Shown: positions 20,520-31,466 of the stretch, one piece after another | Layout: each line of letters opens with the position of its first letter | Numbering within the stretch: position 1 is the stretch's first letter | The notes under the pieces: generated by a model | The model's database searches: none | The model's input: the letters and a program-made list of their open reading frames with translations, nothing else | Told to the model about the DNA's origin: nothing | Made by a program: the position numbers and the translations under genes | Assembly (NCBI GenBank): GCA_022496805.1 | Contig: CM040103.1 | Coordinates: 4,978,001-5,042,000 of the forward strand | Direction of reading: 5' to 3' | Origin: Pohlia nutans | Lineage: Eukaryota; Streptophyta; Bryopsida; Bryales; Mniaceae | DNA: 64,000 nucleotides

Positions 20520-23500
20520 CTATGGATGGGCACGGGAGATCGCTTCATATCCCTTCAACACATGATTTACAATGTCTGATACGCCTATCTTGTGTTTCAC
20601 CTGCAGATTGAGATGTTTCCTGAAGATGTTAGTGTTTCTACTACCAACAGTGCTCAAATCACATAAGCATAAACAACCACAGAAAGAAACTGGAAATAAA
20701 AGGAGGTGGACCTGTGCGAAAACAAAAGGACCACCATCACGCATCCGCAGTGAGTCACGTTCCATAACCTTCAAGTCAGCTCCAATGGCCTCTGCCAGAT
20801 CAGTCTTGTTTATAACCTGCAGCAAAAATAAACAAAAATTCAACTTTGGGATTGTACGACCTGGGCCGAGAATCGCAGTGACACAAGCAGAAAAGGAACC
20901 CATATCATGAGGAGAAAGCAAAAGAGGATTACAATTCTCCCAGATACACGTAAATGACAGTCTTTGCCTTCTTACTATGGTGGCCTACACAGTTACTTGA
21001 CTTAAAATCCCTTCTGAATGACAAATACGAGAAGCGCATTATAAATGACATTAGATTTCATGATAACAAGAACCCGGGTAGTCTACTTGGTTCTTACTAG
21101 TACTCAAATCAACTACCTCTGTCCAATCCTCGTTTTTGGCCTGTTCTAACTTATTTTTTCACAAAAAATCGTATCAGTACTTGATAAATGGTCTATCTAT
21201 AATAGTAGCATGTAGTTTTTGTGTCGCTCTCATTGTCCGCCCTGTTTGAAGTGGACAGGGCTCATATTTGAAGTATAAAACACAGGACAGATACTACCAA
21301 AAAATAATGCCAAGAACTAGGACAATTATTTCTGGACACGGAGTATTAAAGAACCCCTCGCATATTCTGAATGCTTAACCCAAAGGTTTAAAAGTGATCG
21401 CTTCTGTTTCCATTGGAGTTGAAATAAGCCATTTATGAAGCATCAATGAAGTCTTTCTGATGCCTAACCCAGTATGAAATTTGCATGGGAAGCTTACAAG
21501 AAGATCTGCTTGAGTGATGCCTGGACCGCCCTTCCGAGGAATCTTGTCCCCGCCAGACACATCGATGATGTAGATGATGTAGTCTGCCAGCTCCCGGCTG
21601 AAGTTGGCTGCCAGATTGTCTGTAAACCGATTCCCCACCATCACTTTGCCTCGTTACTTTAAAGCAAATTGAAGCACAGTTGGACCCCTATTTCAACAAA
21701 CCCAACATATTATAGAATGTCTTCCTTCAAGCCCAATGCTTTGATGACCAGAGCCCCAATCCAGGCTTCAAGATGAAGTCCCTCATAAGTCACATACCTA
21801 CATAGCGAAGCGGGTAGGGTCTGTGATAAGGCTGAAACAGCCATTAGATTCTTTGCAGACCTTCATAAATCACATACCTACATAGCAAAACGAGTAGGGA
21901 TTGTGATAAGCTATTAGATTCTTTGAAGACCTTCATAAATAACAAACCCTCCATAGCAAAACCCGTGCCATTGGCATCATAAATATATTTTCCTAATGGC
22001 GTTGGTCAATTTGAAGGCCTCTTTATCTCTGTCGTCTGTCCTCCAGCTTCCTTATTATATAGACACAATAAGCCATCATTTGCTATTGCACAAAACCTGT
22101 GCCATTGGCAGCAGCCAATGGGAAGGCTTTTGTATGTCCTAGAGCTTCTTTATTATATAGACACAACAAGATTCTCTATACTTCAGATAGGACTTTCATA
22201 CCCTAAGTACAGCAAGTCCTCTATACTACTGCTGTCCCATGATTTCAATATGATGAGGTAGATAAAACTCAACAATCCACAAAATAAGAAAAAGGACAAC
22301 AGAGGTGTCTTACCTCCCCCAGACTCGCACAACAAAATATCAGCTTTGAAAGTCTGGGAGAGCTCCTCCAAAGGTCCCAAGTTGATGCTGATGTCCTCTC
22401 GGATGGCTGCATGTGGACACCCTCCAGTCTGCACGGCACAAATCCTCTCTGGCGCAAGCGCTCCATGCTTCACTAAAAACTCCCCATCCTCTTCAGTGAA
22501 GATATCATTTGTGACCTGTCTCAAGGACACAATACAAGTTCATGAATTTAAAAAATTAAAAAATCCAAACCAAACGAATACTTCACTAATTAGACAGTCA
22601 CACAGGAAAGGGGGTAGAACGTACAGTACCCTTCAGTAAAGTTACGTAGTTTTGATTTTTTAAAGAATTGTCATTAAAACCTAACTTGACTATCGTCCAT
22701 TTGCAGATAAAAAATTAAAAAATGATCATTCATGCATTCGGCAAACAGTGGTAGCCTTTCAAAATTTCAGGATCATTTGAGGGGGCTCCAGAAAGAGTAC
22801 AGGGACAGAATTTCAAACCAAACAAATAAGTGACAAATTAGAGAGCCGCACGGAAAAGGGTAGAACGTACAGCAGCAATGCTGTACTTGTCACGCAAGGC
22901 TTCACATAGAGCCAACATTAGAGCTGTCTTCCTGCAGAGCGTTCAACATGAAATAAACGTAAGCACATGCTCATATGTGACAATCCAACATCTAAATTGA
23001 CTGAATTCACCAGAGATTATACGAATCGGCTAACATATGTTTATTCCACCGTAGCTATAAATCATCACACAAACCCACACCATAGTAAGGAAATCGGATA
23101 TACAGGTTTTAAGTATAATTAGACTATTTCAAAAACCATATCTTCTCAATGATGTCTCACAGTGATCATACAGAGGCCTCTATATGATCATTGTATACAT
23201 TAGGAGACGATATCTTATTTAAAAGTTCTTAATTTTACTAAACACCATTTTACAAACATGTGCTTCTTAAACCTTTGCGATATTTGCAGCCCTACATGCA
23301 ATTCTATATAGTACGAGCACTCACTACCTACGTAACATAGTTAATAAAACGAGAACTACCCCTAGCAGACTCTTTATTTACGATGGTCTAAGGTCCAACG
23401 TTACTCTTCTTCTATTAGAAGCTACAACTGTATTCTCATCAGCAGATCATACAGCTTCAGGCATACTTCCAATGTCCGGAAATAACTGTCCTAGTTTCAG

Positions 23501-24129
23501 CATGTTTTAACGTAACACTTTCTTTGGTAAACTAGCCATCTCAGAACCCCAAAAAATGGTCTATCCTTAAAAATAGTATGTAGTTTTTGTGTCACTTTCA
23601 TTGTCCGCCCTGTTTGAAGTGGACAGGCCTAACGTTTGAAGTAAAAAAACATAAGACAAATATTGCAAAAAAAAAAAAGTACAAAAAAACTACGACAATT
23701 ATTTCCACACAGAGGGAGTAATAGGTAGAAAAGTTTAGACTATGCAGCACATGCAAGACACATACCCAGTGCCAACCGGGCCGCCAATGCCCACTGTGAA
23801 TGCGCGCTCGTTAAAGTCTCGTGTTGAAAGGGGCTGCGCTCGTCGGCTGAAAAACCCCGGAGACTCCAGAGGCTCATGTGTATGTGGAGCCAATCCGTCA
23901 TGCGAGTGGTATATCTTCCCATCCGCGCCAGCAAACTCTGTTTTGGCCCTGTTCCATCATCCATCATAAGAACTCAAATCTACCAAAGGAAAAAAGATGC
24001 AATGAAATGCACCCTAAATGCCATTGATGGAGAGAAGGATGCTTACGGATGATCATGGTGGTGCTGATGCGCATGGTCATGTGAGTGATCATGGCTATGG
24101 CCGTGGTCGTGGTCATGAGTATGTTCCAT
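20520..24129 (-). CDS. UREG: Urease accessory GTPase UreG, seven coding exons, 278 aa
   Basis: UreG is a nickel-delivery GTPase that hydrolyses GTP while nickel is loaded into apo-urease with UreD and UreF, in the cytosol. Coding exons read 24129-24047, 23948-23766, 22931-22871, 22515-22314, 21619-21498, 20816-20712 and 20600-20520. All joins use GT-AG and keep frame, giving 278 aa, close to the usual plant length. Residues 1-28 are His/Asp-rich (a metal-binding tail typical of plant UreG). The P-loop GGPVGTGKT is at 83-91, split by intron 2. The nickel/zinc CPH motif is at 142-144, the ESGGDNL switch follows, and the guanine-specificity NKTD is at 220-223. A 5' UTR intron (24149-25060) probably precedes the start. 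Introns contain Stowaway-like MITEs and short tandem repeats. The gene looks intact and functional. Confidence 0.95.
21116..21343. mobile_element. Stowaway-like MITE in a UreG intron, 228 bp
   Basis: It is flanked by TA at 21114-21115 and 21344-21345. The right end, read on the minus strand, is CTCCGTGTCCAGAAATAATT, close to the known Stowaway terminal sequence; the left end CCTCTGTCCAATCCTC is weaker. The interior CCGCCCTGTTTGAAGTGGAC is shared with 23466-23718. Confidence 0.7.
21781..21975. repeat. Tandem repeat of about 70-82 bp in a UreG intron
   Basis: Two full units and one partial unit carry CATACCTACATAGC and ATTAGATTCTTTG followed by GACCTTCATAAAT. Farther on, two copies of a GCCATTGGCA plus TTATTATATAGACACAA block (about 21970-22168) form another imperfect pair. 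Confidence 0.65.
23466..23718. mobile_element. Stowaway-like MITE in UreG intron 2, 253 bp
   Basis: The ends are CTTCCAATGTCCGGAAATAA on the left and CTCCCTCTGTGTGGAAATAA on the right (minus-strand reading), flanked by TA at 23464-23465 and 23719-23720. The interior matches 21116-21343, and 52415-52615 is a third relative. Confidence 0.8.
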
Positions 24130-24148
24130 GGCCACCAGGCTCCTTCAC

Positions 24149-25240
24149 CTACAGTTTCCCAAGTGCACTTAGAACCTCCAATTGAATATCAATAAATTAA
24201 ACAGTCCTTGCATGCGTAAATAATAAAAAAGTAGAGCTCATTAGGAAACAAAACTCCAAATCCTATGCAGAAAGAAATGATCAGACTTGCAGCTATCTGA
24301 ATGTACCTCAAAGATAAAACTGATCTGAATTATAAGGTGGGTTTACAGTGAGTAATAATCAATCCAGACCCAGGGACGGTTCACACTATGGTCATTTGGT
24401 TGAGCGGACCTTAGATAACTCCGCTTTAAATTGACAAAGAGAAAAACCAACAAACTTCGAACATTGACCTCTAGTTTGAAAGCTGAGAGATCAAAATTAT
24501 GCTCTCCCACAATCAAATCGCAGAAATCCTTTCGATAAAGTAAAGAATGGCCCTCATGTCAGTTTTAATATCATGTAGCAATAAGAAACTTTGATTCCTT
24601 ATAGCATACAATATCCAAATCATGCATTTGAATCCTCTTTACTTTCCTAACAAGAACATCCAAAAACCTAATCATTCTAATAATAATAATAGAAAATGAC
24701 ACTCAGTGTTACAATTACCTAACAAGAACTCAATAACTCTCACAATCACCGTTTCAATGAACCTCGTGTGGGTTTTAGATCATCTACTTGGAACCCTTGC
24801 ATTCTTCGGTGCATTGGAATCCTCTTTCATCTGCTAATAACAAGAATATTTAGATATCGAACGATATTAAAGTGTTGCTCATTAATTAGGTGATATGGGT
24901 TCTGTGATCACACGAAGAACCCAAGAACCTCACAATCCAAAATAGCGATCAAAAGCACCGGCAGAGTTTCCGTCTTGACTGGGGTTATAAAGCGAGCAAG
25001 TCAAGGAATGAAACGGTACGACAATTGAAACAGTTGTGATCGCAAGAAGAAAGTTCTTACAGTGAAATGGAGATGGTGATGCTGTGGACTGATGATCGGT
25101 TGAGAACAGAATTTGTTTAAGAATGCGAAGGGAGTTGGGCATGGCGTGGATCCCGTGACGAAGCAGAGCGATAATCCGCCTGCCGCAGTGAACAAGAGAA
25201 GACAAGCCCGGGGCGAGCAACGCGGAGTGTCCCGCGGCTT
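24149..25240 (-). promoter_or_regulatory. UREG: UreG 5' leader with intron and likely promoter side
   Basis: A donor GTAAGAAC at 25060 and an acceptor CTGTAG ending at 24149 delimit a 912-bp intron, 19 bases before the ATG. The leader exon is upstream of 25061, in a GC-richer stretch to about 25240; the transcription start is not visible. The intron carries a decayed Tourist-like fragment near 24373-24545 (GGTTCACACTATGG). The exon assignment is inferred from splice sites only. Confidence 0.55.
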
Positions 25241-25358
25241 TAAAGTTTTCCCGGGCAGCTTTTCCGGTCAGCTCCTCGGCATGTCGACGGACCCATACCC
25301 CTTGTAGAATTGCAAAGATGCATTACAAAATGCAACTAAGGTAAGTATACCCTATCCC

Positions 25359-25909
25359 TTAACCCCTAAATGACGGAGGGGGTAAGGGCAAAACATAAAT
25401 GTGTTATAAAAAATTACTTCTTCAACTTTGATGAAGTTTGGTCCGAAAGAGAAAATGAGGAGCTTGATGTTTAGTAATTTTTCATACGGTCAAATATCAA
25501 AAAATAGCTTTTTATCATTTCATAATGAATTTAGAAGCATTTAACTTCAAATATTTATAAGAATCACAAATTTTATTTTTAGAATTTGAAATTTTGTATG
25601 ATTTGTTAAAACTAGACATTCTATTCTAAAATCAAAAATTGCAAATTTTTCAACGGAGAGAACATCATTACTTTCCCCAAATAGTAAGTTTTCTAACACT
25701 AGACAATGTAGAAGTGTTTTTCTTTGAAAATTTCTCCCGGGTGGAGTTTAACTCGGATTGACATGATTCAAATTGGGTTGGAAAGTAGACTTGATTACCT
25801 ATTTAAAAATATTTTTTTATTTTTTATTTTAAAAAAAAAATCTATTTCGGGCATCCCATGAAAAAAGGGCAGAGACCATAAAATGGTTGATCCGTCACTT
25901 AGGGGTTAA
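25359..25909. mobile_element. TTAA-bounded inverted-repeat element, 551 bp, first of a chain and nested
   Basis: TTAA stands at 25359-25362 and 25906-25909. The ends are CCCCTAAATGACGG and the complement of CCCCTAAGTGACGG. It sits inside the terminal repeat of the next element: the bases left of it (ATCCC) and right of it (TTAAACGTCAAGG) rejoin to a family 1 end, CCCTTAAACGTCAAGG. It is non-coding. Confidence 0.8.
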
Positions 25910-26283
25910 ACGTCAAGGTAAGCCTCATGGGCTTATTTAAAGGAGAATAATGAAGAAAAAAGTTGATTTTTTCAACCAAATCAAGCGAGACTTGTTGCGT
26001 TGGAAAACTACTGAAAAAGCGATTTAGATTCCAAATTTTCGCCTCATTTGAGAGATTGTGAAATTGTTGGTAAGCAATCAAAGTTATCAAATTGAACAAG
26101 TTGTGAGGTTGGGGCAGCTGAAGTTCAACAGTGCCGCAGTGCTACTGTGCTACAATGCTAGCCAGCAGTGCACCACATAGCCGTTTTTGCAAAAAATTAT
26201 ATATATATTTTTTTTTCTCCCCAAAAAAATTTAGATGCATTCCGGGTTGCCCCGTTCAGGCCCTCTTGATGTTTAAGGGTTAA
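25906..26283. mobile_element. TTAA element, family 1, inverted orientation, outer end split by the previous element
   Basis: The interior is the complement of 7779-8160. The right boundary is CATCAAGAGGGCC on the complement and TTAA at 26280-26283. Its left terminal CCC lies at about 25356-25358, beyond the nested element. A 66-codon open frame (25899-26099, minus) matches a frame in 4666-5065 but not in 7779-8160, so it is probably not a gene. Confidence 0.75.
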
Positions 26284-26510
26284 CCTTTAAAGGTCCAGAT
26301 TGCCCATTCCGGACAGTATTACACGGTCGTATTTCATTGTATTTGGAATGATTTTACACCTCCTATGAGCTTCATATCAAAAGTGAAGTTAAATTTCATA
26401 TTTACATGGTCTTAAAAGCTATTGGGATCTCAATTTGGAACTTTCTACTTACAACAAATGTAAAATATACAGCAACGTATCTACTGTCCCCAAGGACCTT
26501 TAAAGGTTAA
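26280..26510. mobile_element. TTAA element, family 2, 231 bp
   Basis: It shares TTAA 26280-26283 with the previous element and TTAA 26507-26510 with the next. The ends are CCTTTAAAGGTCCAGA and the complement of CCTTTAAAGGTCCTTGG. The interior matches 8764-8993 closely (CGTATTTCATTGTATTTGGA). Confidence 0.8.
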
Positions 26511-26835
26511 CCCCTAAATGTACCAACCTTTTGAACATAAGTAGATTTTAGCCTCAAAAATAGATATTAGCATGGCTCAGATGTACATGAAGTGTACATA
26601 AGAAGACCATTGCAAGTATAAAATCTACCCAACAAATTTCACATACTTGTAGTTGGAGGCCTCTCAATATTATCAAAATCTCCCCATCACAAGAGATTTA
26701 TTGTAATTAGTACAGAATTTAATAGGCTTTCAAAGATAACTTGGATGAAAATCATCTAAGGTTGTATGAGAAAGTTATAAGGCTTCGAATCTGTTTGTGA
26801 TCCAGTTTCGGGACGATGGGACGTTTAGGGGTTAA
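26507..26835. mobile_element. TTAA element with CCCCTAAATG/CCCCTAAACG ends, 329 bp
   Basis: TTAA stands at 26507-26510 (shared) and 26832-26835. The ends are CCCCTAAATGTACC and the complement of CCCCTAAACGTCCC. This is the fourth member of the chain. Just right of it, 26838-26865 read on the minus strand resembles a tRNA D-arm (GGCTCAGTTGGTAAG) without the rest of a tRNA. Confidence 0.75.
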
Positions 26836-27171
26836 AGCGTTCATCTTACCAACTGAGCCTATTACACACGTTAAACAAAAATATTTTCAACAGGTCTTAA
26901 TAGCAAGTTCAAGAGAATTCTAACACTATTTAGCATGCATTATTTGGACACCATATGAACAAGTTATGAATTTCCAAAGTGTTGACTATAGGTTGACCTT
27001 AAAGTGACCCTAAATTTTGATGTTGAGATTGTGCACATTCTCATCAACAGTAGGGTGTGAGAATCTACTTATTACGTAAGATTGAGCTATAGACGATTTA
27101 AGGTAATCGTCGTTTTTAGATATAGTTACCTTAAGAGGGATATTTTGAACTTCATGTATGAATAAAAGCTG

Positions 27172-28742
27172 TACAGTGAAATGAAACTGAGTACAAAATC
27201 TGAAGTGCCACCTTTCAAGAGCAATTATAAAAATTTCAATGATTGCTTTATAAATTTGAAAGTTACATGGAACAATATACATAGCCTTGTACACATGTGC
27301 AAAATTGCACATCAAATTGATAAATAAGCATCCTTCTACAAAGTCAAATCAACAACTATTCAATATTGTTCAAAGAAAATCTTCAATATTCAATATTTAG
27401 TCCAATAACCTTTTGCTTTCAAAACAGCTAAAAGCCTTTTTCGCATACTTTTGTATAGTTTCTCACAATCTTCTGCATCAAAACTAGGGTAAATACTATA
27501 AACATTCTCTCACAATTCTTAAACACCTCTTGGACTTGGAGTGACTTGGCTTAAACGTTGTTTGAAAAGGGCCCACAAATGTTCCATTGGATTCAAATCT
27601 AAGAATTGAGTTGGCCATTGAAAGAGCTAAAATGGCTGTGAAGAGAGCCAAAACTGAACAATTTTTGTTGTATGTTTGGGATCATTACATATAATGTTGA
27701 AAAACCACCTTAGTAGGATCTAAGCTGTAATTTTGTTTAGTACTTGGCAAGTAGGTTTCTAAAAAACAATTGTACAAGTGTTGCTCCTTTCTACCTTCAA
27801 TTTGATACCAAACAATTTGACCTAAAAGCAGTCATAGAACCCCAAATCATGATTGAACGACCACGTTTGACAGTTTAACTAAAATGTTTAGGTCTAGGTC
27901 GTTCTCCTTTTCTCAACCAACACCAAAAGCTACCATCTGAATTGATTAGGTTAATCTTTGTCTCATCACTAAAAATAACCCGTCTCCAATCATCAACAAT
28001 TCAATTTTGTGTTTATGAGCAAAACTCAACCTTGCAAGAACGTGTCTTTTTGGCAAGTAGAGGCTTCTTTTGTTGCACACAAGCACCCAAACCAACTTCT
28101 CCCAAAGCAAGCCTCAAGGTGATGTCTGAGAAGTGTTTACCACGTTTTTCTTGAAGTTGTTTTGTAGTTGCACTTGCCGTTTTGAGACGACTAGCAATGA
28201 CAAGGTGCACACCAAGTCGCTTCTCTTGCTCTCTTAAAACCTTTGGACGTCCTCCTCTTTACTTTTCTATTTCACCACTACCGGTAATCTCCCTCCTCAG
28301 ACTTATTCCAAGTGAGTTTGCAACTTTTCTTGTAGAAACACCACTCCTAAGCTGCACCAATGATTGGTGCTTCAATGATTCACGCAACCGAGGCATAGAG
28401 ATACAATTGACAAATCAACTTTTACTATAGATAGTACACAACAAGAGCAACACAACAAACAAAAAATGCCTTCAAATCTTGTAGCAAAGAGTATACAATG
28501 AAATTCTGAAATTCAGCAAGAAGAAGGAACCAAAACTGAGTACGCACGTCTGGGTGCTTCTACAACACTTTTCTCATAAAACCTACCGCAAAAGATAATG
28601 AGATTTTTCATCCATGTAGAGGACTGGATGAATACACACAATAAAAAAATTAATTCTATCAATTGACTTATGTGTTAGCTAGTTGGAAGGATCAATGACT
28701 ACAAGTGTTCAGATTTTGTACTCGGCTTTGTTTGTCAGTGTA
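27172..28742 (-). mobile_element. Tc1-like DNA transposon relic, 1.57 kb, with both inverted ends
   Basis: The left end TACAGTGAAATGAAACTGAG followed by TACAAAATCTGAA is mirrored at the right, which on the minus strand begins TACACTGACAAACAAAGCCG and also runs into GAGTACAAAATCTGAA. TA is the target. The flanks rejoin to a repeat found elsewhere: 17861-17920 and 11096-11145 have the same sequence with a single TA (17878-17879 in the first) and no insert. Length, end motif and target all fit Tc1/mariner. The transposase inside is broken. Confidence 0.88.
27490..28396 (-). pseudogene. Broken Tc1-type transposase
   Basis: Read on the minus strand from the ATG at 28396, there is an N-terminal helix-turn-helix region (SLVQLRSGVSTRKVANSLGI), a stop after GEIEK, then GGRPKVL and a second DNA-binding region. 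The catalytic part follows in other frames: FSDETK (first Asp), IWGSM, a damaged NDPKH segment in which the expected catalytic Asp before ND is lost in a frameshift, and NPMEHLW with the final Glu. Several stops and shifts make it inactive. The motif spacing indicates the DD34E-type Tc1 group rather than the DD39D mariners usual in flowering plants; that classification is inferred. No intact copy is in the window. Confidence 0.85.
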
Positions 28743-29156
28743 CATCATGAATTTTAGATTCTATCCATGCATTTATATTTGTGATCGTTGTCACCATATT
28801 TTTGTATAAATTTTGAAACTTAAAATTGAAAACTCTTTTGTAATTTTATTACGAATAGGATGTTAACAATTTGTGTAAGAAATTTGTTGCGATGGGTTGA
28901 AATGTTAAACTCTCAATGAAGATTTTTGAGTTGCTAAATTTTATGAGTTTACTTTTTCAATAACACTTTTGAACAATTTTGAACTAAGATCTTAGAAATT
29001 ATAGTGAATTACTACAACGTAAAAAGAGGCATTAAAATCTCACAAATCATAATTGGATCACACGTGCATGAAGCTAACTTCTCATCAAATCTACTGAAAA
29101 AAATCCACAAACAAAAAGTGCATGAGAAATGAGAAAATAGAGTTTGATTATATAAA

Positions 29157-29402
29157 ACACATTTTGTTAGAATTGAACCATATTTCGTTAAAATTGAACT
29201 ACCAAACTAGAAAAGTGATAGAGTGGTCCCTTTTCAATAGAGATAGATCCCCAATTTTTCTAGAGGACTCTTATTCCACGAATCAGAGGAGTGTAGAAAA
29301 ATTGGGGACCTATCACTATTGAGAAGGACATCACTCCCTCTCACTTTTCCAATTTGATTGTTCAGTTTTAATGAAATGTAGTTCAATTTTAACGAAATGT
29401 GT
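29157..29402. mobile_element. Foldback element, 246 bp, arms of about 110 bp
   Basis: ACACATTTTGTTAGAATTGA on the left is mirrored by the complement ending in AACGAAATGTGT on the right. The arms continue through GTTAAAATTGAAC and CCCCAATTTTTCTA to a short loop near 29270-29285. There are no obvious direct flanks. The open frame at 29122-29322 is within it and is not convincing. Confidence 0.65.
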
Positions 29403-29427
29403 GAAAGGATGGATTGTCGTTAAAGGA

Positions 29428-31466
29428 TTAACCCTCAAACATTCTCACATGTCTAGTAAAAGTCAAAGCTCATCAATTTGCATAGTTGAAATATCATGTT
29501 GTATGACTTGTAATTTTTCATAGATAGTCGTCAACATCATGGAGACGTGTAGAGATTTATTCAAAAAGATCCATTGTCTATTATCTCCTAAAGGTCCTCA
29601 CATGTTTTGTAAAAGTCAAAGCTTTACAATTTGCACACTTCAAATACCACATTGTATGTTTTATAATTATTCATAAATAGTCACCAACATTATCGAGATG
29701 TTACAAAAATTTCAACCTGATTGGAAGATACTTGAAATATTTACAATTTTTGTGATGTAAACAGGATAAAATTTCAAAAATATATACATATTTCTTTTAC
29801 AAATTTAATATCAAAAATAATATTTAAGGTAGATAAAAGTTATGTTGACAACTAGTTAAAAAATGAAAGTGAAGAATTTAAATGAGACGCACGATTGGAG
29901 CATCCTTAGAAAGCCCTTTGTATTTTGAACACTCGAATTTCAAATTTATCGATAGTGTAAAATCTTTAAATGAAGTTTATCCTCTAATTCCAACAGTGAA
30001 ATGATGTATCTAAACACAAATCAAACATCTAAGGAAAACACTAAATTCAACAAAGCTAAAACACAAAGGCCATTGACCAAAAACCATCTTAAAGTGAATA
30101 GTTTGTCCTTTAGTTGTAAAACAATCTCACTTCAAATTTGATAAAAATTACATTTTTAGAATACTAACAATGGGAGACTTAATCCAAATTAATTTTTACT
30201 AAAAGGAATGCTTTCAACATGTAGATATTCACAATTAAAAATAAAAGTTAGCTCCATTTTTTCCCAATTTTTTGTTGTTTCTAACACTCCTAACACAAAA
30301 TTCACTATTTACACACTTGGCCATATAATCATGCACTTGGCCCTCAAATGCATTAAAAATTTGTGTAAGAAATTCTCTCAAAAACGACGATTTTTGTCTT
30401 TGAATCTACAATCGCTTTCATTGTAAACAAAAAAAAATACTTTTATTTAGTTTTATCGTTATCTTCTTCTTTTTTTTAATCTTTTCTTTAATATTTACTT
30501 TAATCTTGTTTCTTTCTTGTTTGCTTTATTGTCTTCCTTTTTTTTCCTTTTTTTTCTTTTTCTATTTTCTATTTTCTATTTTCTATTTTTTCTACGTTCA
30601 TTTCTTTTTTCTTGTGGCAGCCGCAAACTCCACACACACTAAAGCAAAAGAAACAAAAACTAAAATTAAAAAACACATTTAAAAAAATTCTTTTTGTCTT
30701 CTTTTTGTTTAGGGTTCATGAACCCTGAAAATAAAAATAACAAAAATTAGGGTTCAATGAGCGCTTGAACCTTAAATGATGGAAGAAGAAGAAGAGAAAA
30801 AAAAAAATCTTTCACTTCCCCTCCTGCCGTTTAGAGTTCAATCACTAGCTAATTATTGAATTTTATTTAATATTTCCCTAAATTTCATTAAATATATACA
30901 AAAATTAGGGTTAAGCCAATGGCTGAATCCTAAACGGTAGAAGAGGAGAAAAAGAAATTGTTTTTTTTGTTGTTGAGATTGATAGGATGCGCAGGAGAGG
31001 AGGAGAGAGAAGAGGAATATGAAAGAGGAATATGAGGGGAGAAGAAACGAGATAGGGTGAGCAGCCGCGCACCCCATCAACCTCAACGGCAAAAAATAAA
31101 ATAATTAATAGCAATAAAATAATAATAAATAATAAATTCCTTTGCCGCCATTTAGGGTTTGGCAACCGGCTAAACCCTAAACAGAAAAGAAGATGAAAAC
31201 TTTTTTTTTCCTTTATTGAGTGCGGGTGTGGGGTTTGTAGCTGTCACAAGAAGAAAAAGAATTGAAAAGAAATGAATGAAGAAAAAAATAGAAGAAATAG
31301 AAGACAAGAAGGAAAAAAATTAAGAAGAAAATATATAGAACCCTCAAAGGTGCTCGGTTGGTGCATTTAAAAATCTTCATTTGATGCAACGGAGTAGAAG
31401 TTACGAGCAAGATTCTCCCAAAATACTATGAAGCCTGTGGGGCTTGCAAAGTCGTTTAAGGATTAA
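29428..31466. mobile_element. Candidate large TTAA-bounded element, about 2.0 kb
   Basis: TTAA at 29428-29431 is followed by CCCTCAAACATTC, and TTAA at 31463-31466 is preceded by the complement of TCCTTAAACGAC. The ends are weak inverted repeats. The interior is AT-rich with pyrimidine runs near 30460-30620, three TTAGGGTT-containing blocks (30712-30730, 30745-30755, 31152-31160) and purine-rich runs at 30780-31320. No transposase is visible. It may be a chance pairing of two different ends. Confidence 0.35.

Noticed and set aside
30430..31330. LTR retrotransposon with polypurine tracts
   Set aside because: There are purine- and pyrimidine-rich runs, but I found no direct long terminal repeats, primer-binding site or reverse-transcriptase motif in the window.
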